Positions 15,364 to 24,380 of a stretch of 50,248 nucleotides of DNA are shown one piece after another. Origin of the DNA: Rikenellaceae bacterium. GTDB lineage: Bacteria; Bacteroidota; Bacteroidia; Bacteroidales; Rikenellaceae. The stretch's first letter is position 1. Each line of letters begins with the position of its first letter. Location of the stretch: NCBI GenBank assembly GCA_015059785.1, contig SUZS01000016.1, positions 1-50,248 of the forward strand, written 5' to 3'. A model generated the notes under the pieces. That model was given only the letters and a program-made list of their open reading frames with translations. It was not told where the DNA came from and did no database searches. Both the position numbers and the translations under genes were made by a program.

Positions 15364-16803
15364 TTACTCGTAGCCGTTAGCCTTCGCATTCCACATCGTA
15401 AGCAGTGTAAGTGCGCCAAGCATAGCCATAATAAGGATTGTAAGGTATGCACCATTCCAACCATAGTGCTGTGCAACATAACCGAAGCCTACGCCAGAGA
15501 TAAGTGTAGAGGCGTAGCCGAAGATGCCGAGGATACCATTTGCGGTAGCGGCAGCACGGTTTGTAGCCTGATTTGCAGCCGAGATACCGAGCAGAGCCTG
15601 AGGACCATAGACAAAGAAGCCCAGAAGGGTAAATGGCAGAATCTGAATCCACCACGCGGTACCCTCAGGGATTGCCCAGAAGAGAGCCACAGTAACAGCT
15701 GCTCCAACCATACATAGCACGCAGGTGCGGTGAGCCTTGCTATTAAAGAACTTATCAGTAAGCCAGCCCCAGAAGACCATACCTACATTACCGCCGATAA
15801 ACTCAAAGACGATACAGAGCGTTGTAGCCATAGCCAGTGATAGTCCCTTTGACTCTGTGAGCATCGTAGGGCCCCAATCGAGGGCTGCAAAGCGAACAAC
15901 ATATACAAAGAAGTTTGCAAGACCAAGAGTCCAAATAAGGCGGTTACCAAATACCTTACGGCGCACAAAGGCGTTATACTCAGCCTTCTCCTCCTCGGTC
16001 TGGATACTATTACTTTTCTTCTCAACAACCTCTGGCAGTCCCACCTCTGATGGGGAGTTCTTAACGAGTGTAAAGATACCCAGTGAGCCGAGCAGAGCGA
16101 ATGCAGCAGGGATAAGGAAGCAGAGACGCCAAGCGCCAAAGTGCTGTGAGAAGTTAAGAATCTCCGCCTGCGATGCACTTGCGCCCAAGTTTGTAGTAAT
16201 AGTCTGAACAACCTCCGGATTTGCGCTCATATTGAGTCCCAAGTGTGGCATAATGACCCATCCACACAGACCAAAGACAAGGCCTGCACCGATAGAGTGA
16301 GACATATTCCAGACAGACATCTTTGTTGCCAACTGGTCAGGGTGAATCCACTGCGTCATAATCTTTGTAAATGGTGGCACACCCATACCCTGCAGATATC
16401 CGTTAATTACCCAGACTATACCCATACAATATATAAGAACTGTAGAGAAAGTGAGCGTAGTACCCATCTTAGCGGCCAGTACTACAATCCAGTTTGCTAC
16501 AAAGTCACTAACGCCGAAGATGATATTTGCCACAGCGCAAAGCAGCAGACCTACAGAGGCAACAATCTTTGCGCTACCACGGTCAGAGATAATACCATTC
16601 ACAAAGCGAGACAGACCATAGATAATGCCGTGCAGGGTAAGAAAAAGACCTAACGAGACCTTTGAGATACCGAACTCGGCAGTAAGGCCTGGCATTGCGA
16701 TAGAGAAGTTTTTACGCACAAAGTAGAACAGCGCGTAGCCCACCATAGTGTAGATAATGGTGCGCAGCTGCCAATTGTTAAACGAGCGAGTTGTAGTGTT
16801 CAT
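15364..16803 (-). CDS. Organophosphate:phosphate antiporter (MFS, GlpT/UhpT family)
   Basis: 479 residues, about 12 transmembrane helices, inner membrane. The N-terminal signature YALFYFVRKNFSIAMPGL is typical of the OPA group of MFS carriers (GlpT, UhpT, PgtP), which exchange phosphorylated C3-C6 compounds for inorganic phosphate. The central cytoplasmic loop (EKKSNSIQTEEEKAEYN) separates the two six-helix halves. It is the last gene of the operon with araM and an araD homologue, separated from araM by 77 bases that contain a hairpin (16832-16853). The neighbours suggest a glycerol phosphate or a pentose/tetrose phosphate as substrate, but this cannot be read from the sequence. Confidence 0.9.
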   Translation of the reverse strand: MNTTTRSFNNWQLRTIIYTMVGYALFYFVRKNFSIAMPGLTAEFGISKVSLGLFLTLHGIIYGLSRFVNGIISDRGSAKIVASVGLLLCAVANIIFGVSDFVANWIVVLAAKMGTTLTFSTVLIYCMGIVWVINGYLQGMGVPPFTKIMTQWIHPDQLATKMSVWNMSHSIGAGLVFGLCGWVIMPHLGLNMSANPEVVQTITTNLGASASQAEILNFSQHFGAWRLCFLIPAAFALLGSLGIFTLVKNSPSEVGLPEVVEKKSNSIQTEEEKAEYNAFVRRKVFGNRLIWTLGLANFFVYVVRFAALDWGPTMLTESKGLSLAMATTLCIVFEFIGGNVGMVFWGWLTDKFFNSKAHRTCVLCMVGAAVTVALFWAIPEGTAWWIQILPFTLLGFFVYGPQALLGISAANQATNRAAATANGILGIFGYASTLISGVGFGYVAQHYGWNGAYLTILIMAMLGALTLLTMWNAKANGYE

Positions 16804-16831
16804 TATTTTAGTTTTTAGGTTTTTACAAAGA

Positions 16832-16853
16832 GTGGGTGTCTCACGGCACCCAC
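16832..16853 (-). other. Intercistronic hairpin between araM and the antiporter
   Basis: Seven-base stem GTGGGTG (16832-16838) with CACCCAC (16847-16853) and an 8-base loop. No strong T-run follows on the minus strand, so it may stabilise or partly attenuate the mRNA rather than end it. Confidence 0.4.
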
Positions 16854-16880
16854 CCTAAATATTGTTACAAGTGGGACTGG

Positions 16881-18224
16881 CTAACACTCCCAGACGCCAC
16901 CTTTACCGAAGAGACGCTCAAGAAGTGCATCCATAAGGCCGAGACGGTAGATAACATCGATATTTGTGTATCGGCTACGCATATAAGGGATATATGAGAA
17001 TGTCTTGCGGAAGCGCTCACGGCTAACACCGATATGCTCTGGCTCATATGGAGCACCTACAAGACGAAGATTCTCGCGCACCTGAGCAAATGGGATAATC
17101 TGCTCGGCAATCTGAGTCTTGAGTGTCGGCCAAGCAGCCTTCAGAGCCTCAAGCTGAGCGCGAAGACCCTCCTTATCGGTATACTTACCGCGAGTCTCCT
17201 TAAGACCACGAGCAGTGTGGCCTGGCATACCCTCAAAGATAGCGCGAATCTCTGCCTCCTGCTCCTCCCAGCTCTTCCAAGCATCTACGCACTTGTCTAC
17301 ATCAAGGTTCTCGATATCCTGCTCAAGGAGGAACTCAAGTGATGCTGTAGAGGCGAGTGTACCGATACCTACCTTAAAGCCGTGAGAGACATGCTTACCC
17401 TCGTAGCACAAATCCTCCATATCCCAGCAGTGTGAGAACTGGTGCTCTGTACCAGATGCAGGGCGTGAAGACTGAATAGCCTGCATAGCAAAACCACTCA
17501 TCAGTAGACCCTCGCTCAGCTTCTCGGTCATCTCCAAATCGCCCTCGTGAACTGCTGCAGGGGCAGAGAGTGACTCACGAAGACCATCCTGAACAAGGCC
17601 AAGTGCAAACTCGTCAATCTTCTCATTACCAGTAACATCGGCAAGCATCCAGTCTGCCGCAGCAGGAATCTTTGCAATAAGGTCTGCATAGCCAGAAGCG
17701 GCAAGCTCCTTTGGAGCAGCAGCAGCGATAACTGGGTCCATAACAAAGCCATAAGGTGCTGGGCAGTCAAAAGTCTGCTTATTACCATCCTTTGTAATTG
17801 ATGCACCATAAGCTGTATAACCATCCATAGAGGCTGCAGTACCTACGCACATATACTTACGACCAACAAGGTGTGACACATACTTTGTAGTATCGTTCAT
17901 AACACCAGAGCCAACGGCAATAGCGATAGCCTCTGTATTCTCAAGGCGAGCCTTGAGTGACTCTACATGCTTCCACTCTGCATAAATCTCCTTATCGGTG
18001 TAGATAAATGGCTCCTCCTGCTCAATGCCTGCCTCGACAAGTGAAGCATAAACAGCCTTACCTGCAACCTCCCAAGTGTTAAGGTCGGCAACGATAATAG
18101 CCTTGCAGCCAGGGAACAACTTTGCAAACATCTCTGCTGTGCGAGATACCACTCCGGCACCAATAAAAAGGTCTTTGGTGTCTGTCGTGCGCTCAAGGGC
18201 ACGCTCTACTTTCTCCATACTCAT
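16881..18224 (-). CDS. araM: sn-Glycerol-1-phosphate dehydrogenase (AraM/EgsA family)
   Basis: 447 residues, cytosolic. Iron-containing-alcohol-dehydrogenase fold of the G1PDH branch, which reduces dihydroxyacetone phosphate to sn-glycerol-1-phosphate with NAD(P)H. Seen: the nucleotide-binding GSGVMNDTTKY (about 105), TAASMDGYTAYGAS (about 133), the metal ligands in GTEHQFSHCWDM (about 260) and HVSHGFKVGIGT (about 280). Bacterial AraM proteins (for example in Bacillus) show this activity, with Ni or Zn as metal. The gene lies 9 bases behind the araD homologue and before the antiporter. A role in making a G1P-based lipid or in using a phosphorylated C3 compound are both possible; no PcrB-like prenyltransferase is in this window. 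Confidence 0.88.
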   Translation of the reverse strand: MSMEKVERALERTTDTKDLFIGAGVVSRTAEMFAKLFPGCKAIIVADLNTWEVAGKAVYASLVEAGIEQEEPFIYTDKEIYAEWKHVESLKARLENTEAIAIAVGSGVMNDTTKYVSHLVGRKYMCVGTAASMDGYTAYGASITKDGNKQTFDCPAPYGFVMDPVIAAAAPKELAASGYADLIAKIPAAADWMLADVTGNEKIDEFALGLVQDGLRESLSAPAAVHEGDLEMTEKLSEGLLMSGFAMQAIQSSRPASGTEHQFSHCWDMEDLCYEGKHVSHGFKVGIGTLASTASLEFLLEQDIENLDVDKCVDAWKSWEEQEAEIRAIFEGMPGHTARGLKETRGKYTDKEGLRAQLEALKAAWPTLKTQIAEQIIPFAQVRENLRLVGAPYEPEHIGVSRERFRKTFSYIPYMRSRYTNIDVIYRLGLMDALLERLFGKGGVWEC

Positions 18225-18233
18225 AGTCGTATA

Positions 18234-18926
18234 TTATTTTTTGATTTGTCCGTAATATGCATTTGCACCGTGCTTGCGGTCGTAGTGCTTCTCAATCATA
18301 TTCTTGTCCATCTCCACCTTAGGGTTCAGGGCAAGGGTTATAGAGGCCATACGAGCCACCTGCTCAAGGATTACAGAGTTCTGAACAGCCTCCTCTGCAC
18401 TCTTACCCCAAGTGAAAGGTCCGTGATGCGCCACAAGCACCGCAGGGGTGTGCATAGGCTCCATACCCTTAAAGGCATCGGCAATCACAGTACCCGTCTC
18501 AGCCTCATAGGCACGAGAAATCTGCTCGGCAGTCATATTAGTGGTGCAAGGGATATCACAGTGGAAGGTATCGCTGTGTGTTGTTCCAAGGTTTGGAATA
18601 GGCAGACACGCTTGCGCCCAAGCAGTAGCGTATGTAGAGTGAGTGTGCACAACCGCTCCCACCTCAGGGAACGACTTGTAGATAACAAGGTGCGTAGGGG
18701 TATCAGACGAAGGGCGCAGTGCTCCCTCAACAACATTTCCCTCAAGGTCCACGACAACCATATCCTGGGCTGTCATATTGTCATAGCTCACGCCACTGGG
18801 CTTGATAACGACAAGATTTGTCTCTCGGTCTATAGCCGACACATTTCCCCATGTGAGAATTACAAGGCCATGACGCACAAGGTCAAGGTTAGCCTCACAA
18901 ACTTCCTGTTTTAGTTTCTCTAACAT
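18234..18926 (-). CDS. araD: L-ribulose-5-phosphate 4-epimerase/class II aldolase family protein
   Basis: 230 residues, the length of E. coli AraD. The open frame continues 27 codons upstream but those codons cover the promoter; ATG 18926 gives the normal N-terminus MLEKLKQEVCEANLDL. Motifs: LTWGNVSA, KPSGVSY, SSDTPTHL, the zinc ligands HTH (VVHTHSTYATAWAQA) and the third histidine in AHHGPFTWG. The close match to AraD favours interconversion of L-ribulose-5-P and D-xylulose-5-P, but no araA or araB is seen here, so a related aldolase substrate cannot be excluded. First gene of a three-gene operon with araM and an organophosphate antiporter; terminator at 15281. Confidence 0.88.
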   Translation of the reverse strand: MLEKLKQEVCEANLDLVRHGLVILTWGNVSAIDRETNLVVIKPSGVSYDNMTAQDMVVVDLEGNVVEGALRPSSDTPTHLVIYKSFPEVGAVVHTHSTYATAWAQACLPIPNLGTTHSDTFHCDIPCTTNMTAEQISRAYEAETGTVIADAFKGMEPMHTPAVLVAHHGPFTWGKSAEEAVQNSVILEQVARMASITLALNPKVEMDKNMIEKHYDRKHGANAYYGQIKK

Positions 18927-18943
18927 ACTCTCCAATTTTTTTG

Positions 18944-18951
18944 CAAAAGTA
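18944..18951 (-). promoter_or_regulatory. -7 box of the araD-araM operon
   Basis: TACTTTTG on the minus strand, ending 17 bases before the chosen araD ATG. A matching -33 TTTG is not found at the usual distance. The box lies between trmB and araD and shows that araD can be transcribed separately. Confidence 0.5.
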
Positions 18952-19022
18952 ACAACAAAAAATGAGAAAAGGAAAGTTTTTACACAAAATTCTTTCCTTT
19001 TGAGCATCTTTTCACTTTCCTT

Positions 19023-19769
19023 TTATCGCTTTCTTGCCTCCTCGCTATCTTTTTCGAGTATATCATCGCCCTCCCAGTCAAACATAGGAAAACTCTTTTG
19101 GTTACCCAAGCTAAAGCGAGTATATGTTATCGGCAGTCCACGCTGAAGGTAGACCGTCTCATAAGCAGTCTTTACAGAGAGTACCTCGTCAGCATATCCA
19201 CTGCCATAGATATCGTTATTTGCCACCTCACACCGTAGTCCAAACTGCGCGATTACCGCCTGCGTATAATTATATAGGTGTTGCGAGTCGGTCTTAAGGT
19301 TTATCCAGCCGTCAGTAGCGAGCAACTGTGCGTAGTACTCAAGAAATATTGGCGAGGTAAGGCGCTTCTTAGCCCTGCGGCTCTTGAGTTGCGGGTCAGG
19401 GAAGGTAATCCATATCTCCGACACCTCACCCTCGGCAAATAGCGAAGTGATAAACTCAATACGTGCACGCAAAAATCCCACATTGGTCATACCCGTCTCT
19501 GTAGCTGTCTTTGCTCCGCGCCACATTCGTGCTCCCTTGATATCTACACCGATAAAGTTCTTATCGGGATTACGGGCAGCAAGAGCTACTGTATACTCGC
19601 CCTTACCACAACCAAGTTCAAGCACTATCGGGTTATCATTATGAAAAAAGTCTGCGTGCCAACGCCCCTTGAGCGGGTGGTCTGTGCGGAACATCTGCTC
19701 AAACTCTGGCTCTACGAAGCAGGCAAAACTCCTATTTTCGGCAAATCTCTTCAGTTTATCCTTTCCCAT
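19023..19769 (-). CDS. trmB: tRNA (guanine-N7)-methyltransferase
   Basis: 248 residues, cytosolic. Methylates G46 of tRNAs with S-adenosylmethionine. Motifs: SAM site VLELGCGKGEYT (about 50-61), FIGVDIKGARMWRGAK, and the family motif TFPDPQLKSRRAKKRLTSP, which binds tRNA. The start codon overlaps the gldH stop by one base (TAATG on the minus strand), so trmB is translated in the same operon as gldH and the PSP1-domain gene. Confidence 0.95.
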   Translation of the reverse strand: MGKDKLKRFAENRSFACFVEPEFEQMFRTDHPLKGRWHADFFHNDNPIVLELGCGKGEYTVALAARNPDKNFIGVDIKGARMWRGAKTATETGMTNVGFLRARIEFITSLFAEGEVSEIWITFPDPQLKSRRAKKRLTSPIFLEYYAQLLATDGWINLKTDSQHLYNYTQAVIAQFGLRCEVANNDIYGSGYADEVLSVKTAYETVYLQRGLPITYTRFSLGNQKSFPMFDWEGDDILEKDSEEARKR

Positions 19770-20194
19770 TACTCTGCAATCTCTATACCCACAGCCTCAA
19801 TACCCTGAACACTGCGGCATGGTGTTATTGTAAAAATATAATAGCCACTTTGGTTTAGTAGGCAGTTATCTCTATACCCTACACACTCCGATAGAGTGAG
19901 CGCCGTAGCTTTATAGTCTCTGTTCAGTCGTAGAAGCATACGCTCACGCGTCTGGTGCACATCGGGCAGTGATGTCTGTATAACCACAGTAAGCGTATCT
20001 GAGTCAAAGCTGTCGTTATAGCGCAGTGCTACTGCAATATCCCTTGGGGTGGTAATATCGCTATTATCATATACTATGCTTACAGGGTCACTCCAGTGGT
20101 AGGCATCTACAGATTGCATATCTATATACGCCTCACTGCCACAACCGCAACATAAAAGCAGTGCTACAATAGCCCCTACAACAGCTCCTCGCAT
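19769..20194 (-). CDS. gldH: GldH-like lipoprotein
   Basis: 141 residues with a short lipoprotein-type signal (MRGAVVGAIVALLLCCGCGS; lipid cysteine probably 18). The open frame continues 53 codons upstream, but those codons overlap the PSP1 gene in another frame; the ATG at 20194 follows that gene's stop by one base and starts the signal. The mature domain is all-beta, and the sequence and position next to a PSP1-domain gene agree with GldH, a lipoprotein first linked to gliding motility in Flavobacteria and kept in non-gliding Bacteroidales. No other gliding or type IX secretion gene is in the window, so its task here is open. Confidence 0.8.
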   Translation of the reverse strand: MRGAVVGAIVALLLCCGCGSEAYIDMQSVDAYHWSDPVSIVYDNSDITTPRDIAVALRYNDSFDSDTLTVVIQTSLPDVHQTRERMLLRLNRDYKATALTLSECVGYRDNCLLNQSGYYIFTITPCRSVQGIEAVGIEIAE

Positions 20195-20195
20195 A

Positions 20196-21581
20196 CTACT
20201 CCTTTGCTTCTGGTTTACGCTCCGAAGGCTGAGCTGCCTGACCACCCTGTCCACCCTGCTGCGGCTTGCGGTTATTGCGGAAGCGGTTATTACGACCACG
20301 ATACTGTCCTCGGCGGTCATTATGCAGTCCACCCTGTCCACCCTGCGGTGCATCTGCCGGCGCTGTGGTATCTACTGGTGTTGCGGCATCCACCTGAGCA
20401 TCAGGTGCCGTTTTGACCTCACTACCCTCCTTTGGAGCACGCTCTGTTCGACCCTGAGACTTGCCACTACGCCTCTTCTTGCGCTTCTTAGACTTATCAA
20501 AGCGGGTGATGCTATCCTCCTCAGTACGATATGTAGGCTCATCGCTCTTTGTAGGTGCGCTATCGCCAACAATGCTCTCCACCTTCTCGCCATTGCGGTT
20601 TGCCGCTAAAATCTCACGCACACGCCACACTGGGATAGTGACAACATTAGACATCGTCTCCTTGCTACTGCTAAAGGTCATTGTCTTGGCAAGGATGTCG
20701 GTCTTTACAAGGAAGTACTCGCCATCAATAGCCTGCAGTGGCTCCTTAATGCGCGGTATAGCCTTGCGAGCATCCATATATAGGTCGTACTCATACATCA
20801 AACAGCACTTGAGCTTTGAACACTGGCCAGCGAGCTTAAGTGGGTTGAGCGACAAATCCTGCACACGCGCAGCACCCGTCGTCACTGACGAGAAACTTGA
20901 TATCCACGACGCGCAGCACAGCTCACGACCACAAGCACCAATACCACCAATACGGCCAGCCTCCTGACGAGCACCAATCTGCTTCATCTCAATGCGGATG
21001 TGGAACTGCTCAGCGAAGACCTTGATAAGCTCGCGGAAGTCCACACGACCATCGGCAATATAGTAGAAGATAGCCTTAATCTTATCGCCCTGATACTCCA
21101 CATCGCCAATCTTCATATCAAGACCCATCTCGGCAGCAATCTGTCGCGAGCGAATCATCGTCTCATGCTCCAAGGCTATAGCCTCCTGCCAACGCTCAAT
21201 ATCGTACGGTTTTGCCTTGCGATAAATCTTCTTAAACTCGCCATTGTATGGGTTAAATCCCACGCGGCGCATCTGCTTGGCAACCATATCGCCCGTAAGC
21301 GAAATAATACCTATATCGTGACCCGGCGAGGCCTCAACAGCGACAATATCGCCCACCTGAAGGTCTAAATTATTGACATTCTGATAGAACGAGCGGCGTG
21401 TATTCTTAAATCTAACCTCAAAGATATCGCACGGCTCGTGGTCTGGGTAGTCAGCCAACCAAGCCGTCTCGTGGAGCTTAAAGCATCCCTCTGCCATCTG
21501 AGCGGTAATCTCCCCCTGCTCATCATAGCCAAAAGCGCATCCACGGCCCACCTCGGGAATCACATATTTCTTACTGTCCAT
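20196..21581 (-). CDS. PSP1 domain (RicT-like) protein with a basic low-complexity tail
   Basis: 461 residues, cytosolic. The PSP1 core is at about 150-300, with two cysteine clusters CGRELCC (about 217) and CSKLKCC (about 255); in Bacillus RicT such cysteines hold an iron-sulfur cluster in the complex that supports RNase Y-dependent RNA processing. The last 100 residues are disordered: a KKRKKRR block, an acidic/alanine stretch, and RGQYRGRNNRFRNNRK with GGQGG repeats, like RNA-binding RGG tails. First gene of an operon with gldH and trmB; a -7 box is at 21604-21611. Confidence 0.88.
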   Translation of the reverse strand: MDSKKYVIPEVGRGCAFGYDEQGEITAQMAEGCFKLHETAWLADYPDHEPCDIFEVRFKNTRRSFYQNVNNLDLQVGDIVAVEASPGHDIGIISLTGDMVAKQMRRVGFNPYNGEFKKIYRKAKPYDIERWQEAIALEHETMIRSRQIAAEMGLDMKIGDVEYQGDKIKAIFYYIADGRVDFRELIKVFAEQFHIRIEMKQIGARQEAGRIGGIGACGRELCCASWISSFSSVTTGAARVQDLSLNPLKLAGQCSKLKCCLMYEYDLYMDARKAIPRIKEPLQAIDGEYFLVKTDILAKTMTFSSSKETMSNVVTIPVWRVREILAANRNGEKVESIVGDSAPTKSDEPTYRTEEDSITRFDKSKKRKKRRSGKSQGRTERAPKEGSEVKTAPDAQVDAATPVDTTAPADAPQGGQGGLHNDRRGQYRGRNNRFRNNRKPQQGGQGGQAAQPSERKPEAKE

Positions 21582-21594
21582 ATTGTCTAATACA

Positions 21595-21611
21595 TTTTGT
21601 TAACAAAAATA
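21595..21611 (-). promoter_or_regulatory. -7 box of the ricT-like operon overlapping a perfect palindrome
   Basis: TATTTTTG on the minus strand (21604-21611) fits TAnnTTTG. The 14-base palindrome TTTTGTTAACAAAA (21595-21608) overlaps it, a position suited to a repressor site; no regulator is known. Confidence 0.4.
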
Positions 21612-21633
21612 CAAAAAAATGAGAGAAATCCCA

Positions 21634-22998
21634 CTACTGGGCCACTATTTTTTCACTTTTCAGTCGCCGATATATCCTTATACCATATCCAATAGCCGCC
21701 GTAGTAAGTCCCACGATATATCCCACTAACAATCCGACACTTCCAAACCCGAAAGTAAAGGCACACAGATAGCCCACTGGAATATTAAGCAGCACATAGG
21801 CCACAAAGGATAGATAGGCGATAATCTTCACATCTTGCACACCCCTCAGCACGCCGATAAGCGTACCTTGAATAGCGTCAGAGACCTGATACAGAGCCAC
21901 AAGCACAAGCATCGGCGCGGCAAGAGAGATAATCTCTCGGCTCGGCGTAAATGCCATAGGAAGCACATTTCTGAAGAGGATAAAGACAACAAGCACACAC
22001 GCACCCCATAGCGCACCAAGATGCAGTGACGATATGATACTTCGTCTCATCTGCTCCTTATCCCTCAGACCATAGCAGTGCGAGGTACGAATTGTCGCCG
22101 CGCTACCAAGAGCTACGGTAATCATAAAGGCGGCATTGCCGTATGTCATCGCCACCTGATTGGCAGCAATAGCCTCCGCACCAAACCAACCCATCATAAC
22201 ACTTGTAACGACAAACGCCGCACCTTCAAGAAGCATCTGACCCGCCGTTGGCACACCAATCTTGAGTAGCCTATATGTATCCTTTAAGTAGTTTACCCCA
22301 CGCGAGAAGAGCATTAAGTAATCTCTACACTCACTCTTTACAACAAAATAGGCAAAAATAAGCACTGGCGATATATAGCGAGCAGTAAGTGTTGCAAGGC
22401 CTGCACCATAGACTCCCATAGCCTCAAAGCCACAGTGTCCATAGATAAACACCCAGTTTAGCACCACATTGACAAGGTTAGTGAAAATAGCAATAACCAT
22501 CGGCGTTGTCGTATCGCCCATACCCTCAAGAAACTGCTTAAAACAGCCATAGAGCATTATCGCAGGCAGACTATATGCCATCAGTCGGTAGTAAGGCACA
22601 GCCATATCTACCACCTCTACGGGCTGCCCCATCTTATAGAGCAGTGGCACAGAGAGCAGCTGCAACACCATAAAGAGCAGACCGATAATCGGAAAAGTTA
22701 TAAGCGAACTCTGTAGATAGTGCGCTGTGCGGCGATACTCTCCGCGGGCGAAGTGTTCTCCAATAATCGGTGTAATACCGAGTGTGATGCCCAGACTGAG
22801 GCTGAACATCACAAAACTAATCATCACACCAAACGATACAGCCGAGAGTGGCAGTGGGTCCTGCCCACCATATGCTCCCACCATAGCGTTGTCAGCAAAC
22901 TGCACAACGATATATCCCAACTGCGACAGTGCTACGGGCAGTGCTAACCGTAGATTTGACTTATAATCCTCTTTATATCTACTTAATAGTGCAATCAA
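21634..22998 (-). CDS. MATE family multidrug/Na+ antiporter
   Basis: 454 residues, about 12 transmembrane helices in two related halves, inner membrane. The start of helix 1 (NLRLALPVALSQLGYIVVQFADNAMVG) is a typical MATE/NorM beginning, and a second, similar segment (LLKIGVPTAGQMLLEGAAFVVTSVMMGW) opens the C-terminal half. Members export cationic drugs or metabolites in exchange for Na+ or H+; the substrate is unknown. The start overlaps the radA stop by four bases, placing it last in the operon of M23-like protein, dxr, rseP and radA. Confidence 0.92.
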   Translation of the reverse strand: MIALLSRYKEDYKSNLRLALPVALSQLGYIVVQFADNAMVGAYGGQDPLPLSAVSFGVMISFVMFSLSLGITLGITPIIGEHFARGEYRRTAHYLQSSLITFPIIGLLFMVLQLLSVPLLYKMGQPVEVVDMAVPYYRLMAYSLPAIMLYGCFKQFLEGMGDTTTPMVIAIFTNLVNVVLNWVFIYGHCGFEAMGVYGAGLATLTARYISPVLIFAYFVVKSECRDYLMLFSRGVNYLKDTYRLLKIGVPTAGQMLLEGAAFVVTSVMMGWFGAEAIAANQVAMTYGNAAFMITVALGSAATIRTSHCYGLRDKEQMRRSIISSLHLGALWGACVLVVFILFRNVLPMAFTPSREIISLAAPMLVLVALYQVSDAIQGTLIGVLRGVQDVKIIAYLSFVAYVLLNIPVGYLCAFTFGFGSVGLLVGYIVGLTTAAIGYGIRIYRRLKSEKIVAQ

Positions 22999-24380
22999 TC
23001 TTGTTCCTCCACCTGACTGTTAAAAATGTGGCGCGCAAGAGAGCCCACACTATGAATCCTAATAACCTCTATACCCTCAACTTTTTTCTGTGGTTTTGGA
23101 GCATAGCCAGATATTACAATCCGCTTAAAGCCCAACCTTGCAGCCTCAGCAACGCGTTGCTCTGTACGCGGAGCGGGGCGCACCTCGCCCGACAGACCTA
23201 TCTCGCCCGCAAAGCATATATCCTCAAGCAGTGGCGAGTCGTAGTACGATGAAATCACTGCCGCAATAACGGCAAGGTCAAGACCCGTATCTGCCACGCG
23301 GAAGCCACCTGCAAAGTTGAGGAACACATCCTTCTGGAACATCTTCAGCCCCACCTTCTTCTCAATTACGGCAATGAGCATATTCATTCGTCGTGAGTCA
23401 AAGCCTGTAGTATTTCGCTGCGGAGTACCATATGCCGCCTGACTAACAAGTGCCTGCACCTCAATAAGATATGGGCGCACACCATCTACAGATGCACCTA
23501 CAGCAACACCGCTCAGAGGCTCGGCGTAGTGGGTAAGTAGTATCTCTGATGGGTTATCTACGCACTTGAGTCCCGTAGCGGTCATCTCAAAGACGCCAAT
23601 CTCAAATGTAGCTCCAAAGCGGTTCTTTATTCCGCGAAGGATGCGGTAGATATTGTTATTATCGCCCTCAAACTGAAGCACCACATCGACAATATGCTCC
23701 AGTACCTTCGGGCCCGCAATAGTTCCCTCCTTGGTTATATGGCCGATAATAAAAATTGCTGTACCCGTGCTCTTGGCATACTTCAGCAGCGTTGCTGCGC
23801 ACTCACGAATCTGCGAGACACTTCCAGGCGAAGAGTCAAGCAGCGACGAGGCCATAGTCTGTATTGAGTCAATAACCACAATATCTGGGCGGAGGGTCTC
23901 TATCTGAGCCACTACATTCTCAAGTAGCGTCTCGGTATAGACAGTACAGTTTTCATTGTGAATACCTATTCTATCAGCACGCAGGCGTATCTGCTCCGCG
24001 CTCTCCTCGCCAGAGACATAGAGCGTGGTCATACCGTTGTCAGTAAGAGCAAGTTGCAGCGAGAGCGTAGACTTTCCTATACCAGGCTCGCCACCAAGAA
24101 GAATCAGCGACCCAGGCACAACGCCACCACCCAAAACGCGATTAACCTCGCTATTTCCCGTATCAAGGCGGAGAGTCTTTCCACACTCAATATCCTGCAC
24201 CTTCTGCGGCACAGCTGGCTCAACAGCGCGAGATGCTACAAGGGCCGGCACACTATTTGCCGCCGCCACAACCTCCTCAGCAAAGGAGTTCCACGCACCG
24301 CAAGAGGGGCACTTACCCAACCACTTGCTCGTGTCGTAGCCACACTCACGACAGAAATATGCCTTCTTTACCTTTGCCAT
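22995..24380 (-). CDS. radA: DNA repair protein RadA
   Basis: 461 residues. Branch-migration helicase-like protein of recombination. All family parts are present: N-terminal zinc finger (C10, C13, C24, C27), Walker A GGEPGIGKST (about 96-105), Walker B VVIDSIQT, the RadA-specific KNRFG motif (252-256) and a C-terminal Lon-protease-like domain (about 290-455). It overlaps rseP by one base and the MATE gene by four bases. Confidence 0.97.
   Translation of the reverse strand: MAKVKKAYFCRECGYDTSKWLGKCPSCGAWNSFAEEVVAAANSVPALVASRAVEPAVPQKVQDIECGKTLRLDTGNSEVNRVLGGGVVPGSLILLGGEPGIGKSTLSLQLALTDNGMTTLYVSGEESAEQIRLRADRIGIHNENCTVYTETLLENVVAQIETLRPDIVVIDSIQTMASSLLDSSPGSVSQIRECAATLLKYAKSTGTAIFIIGHITKEGTIAGPKVLEHIVDVVLQFEGDNNNIYRILRGIKNRFGATFEIGVFEMTATGLKCVDNPSEILLTHYAEPLSGVAVGASVDGVRPYLIEVQALVSQAAYGTPQRNTTGFDSRRMNMLIAVIEKKVGLKMFQKDVFLNFAGGFRVADTGLDLAVIAAVISSYYDSPLLEDICFAGEIGLSGEVRPAPRTEQRVAEAARLGFKRIVISGYAPKPQKKVEGIEVIRIHSVGSLARHIFNSQVEEQD

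Noticed and set aside
18927..19007. 27-codon N-terminal extension of the araD homologue
   Set aside because: It covers the -7 box at 18944; the shorter form has the normal AraD length.
19769..20194. Evidence for gliding motility from gldH
   Set aside because: No other gld, spr or por gene lies here, and gldH is kept in non-motile Bacteroidales.
20195..20353. 53-codon extension of gldH
   Set aside because: It overlaps the PSP1 gene in another frame; the shorter form begins with a lipoprotein signal directly behind that gene's stop.
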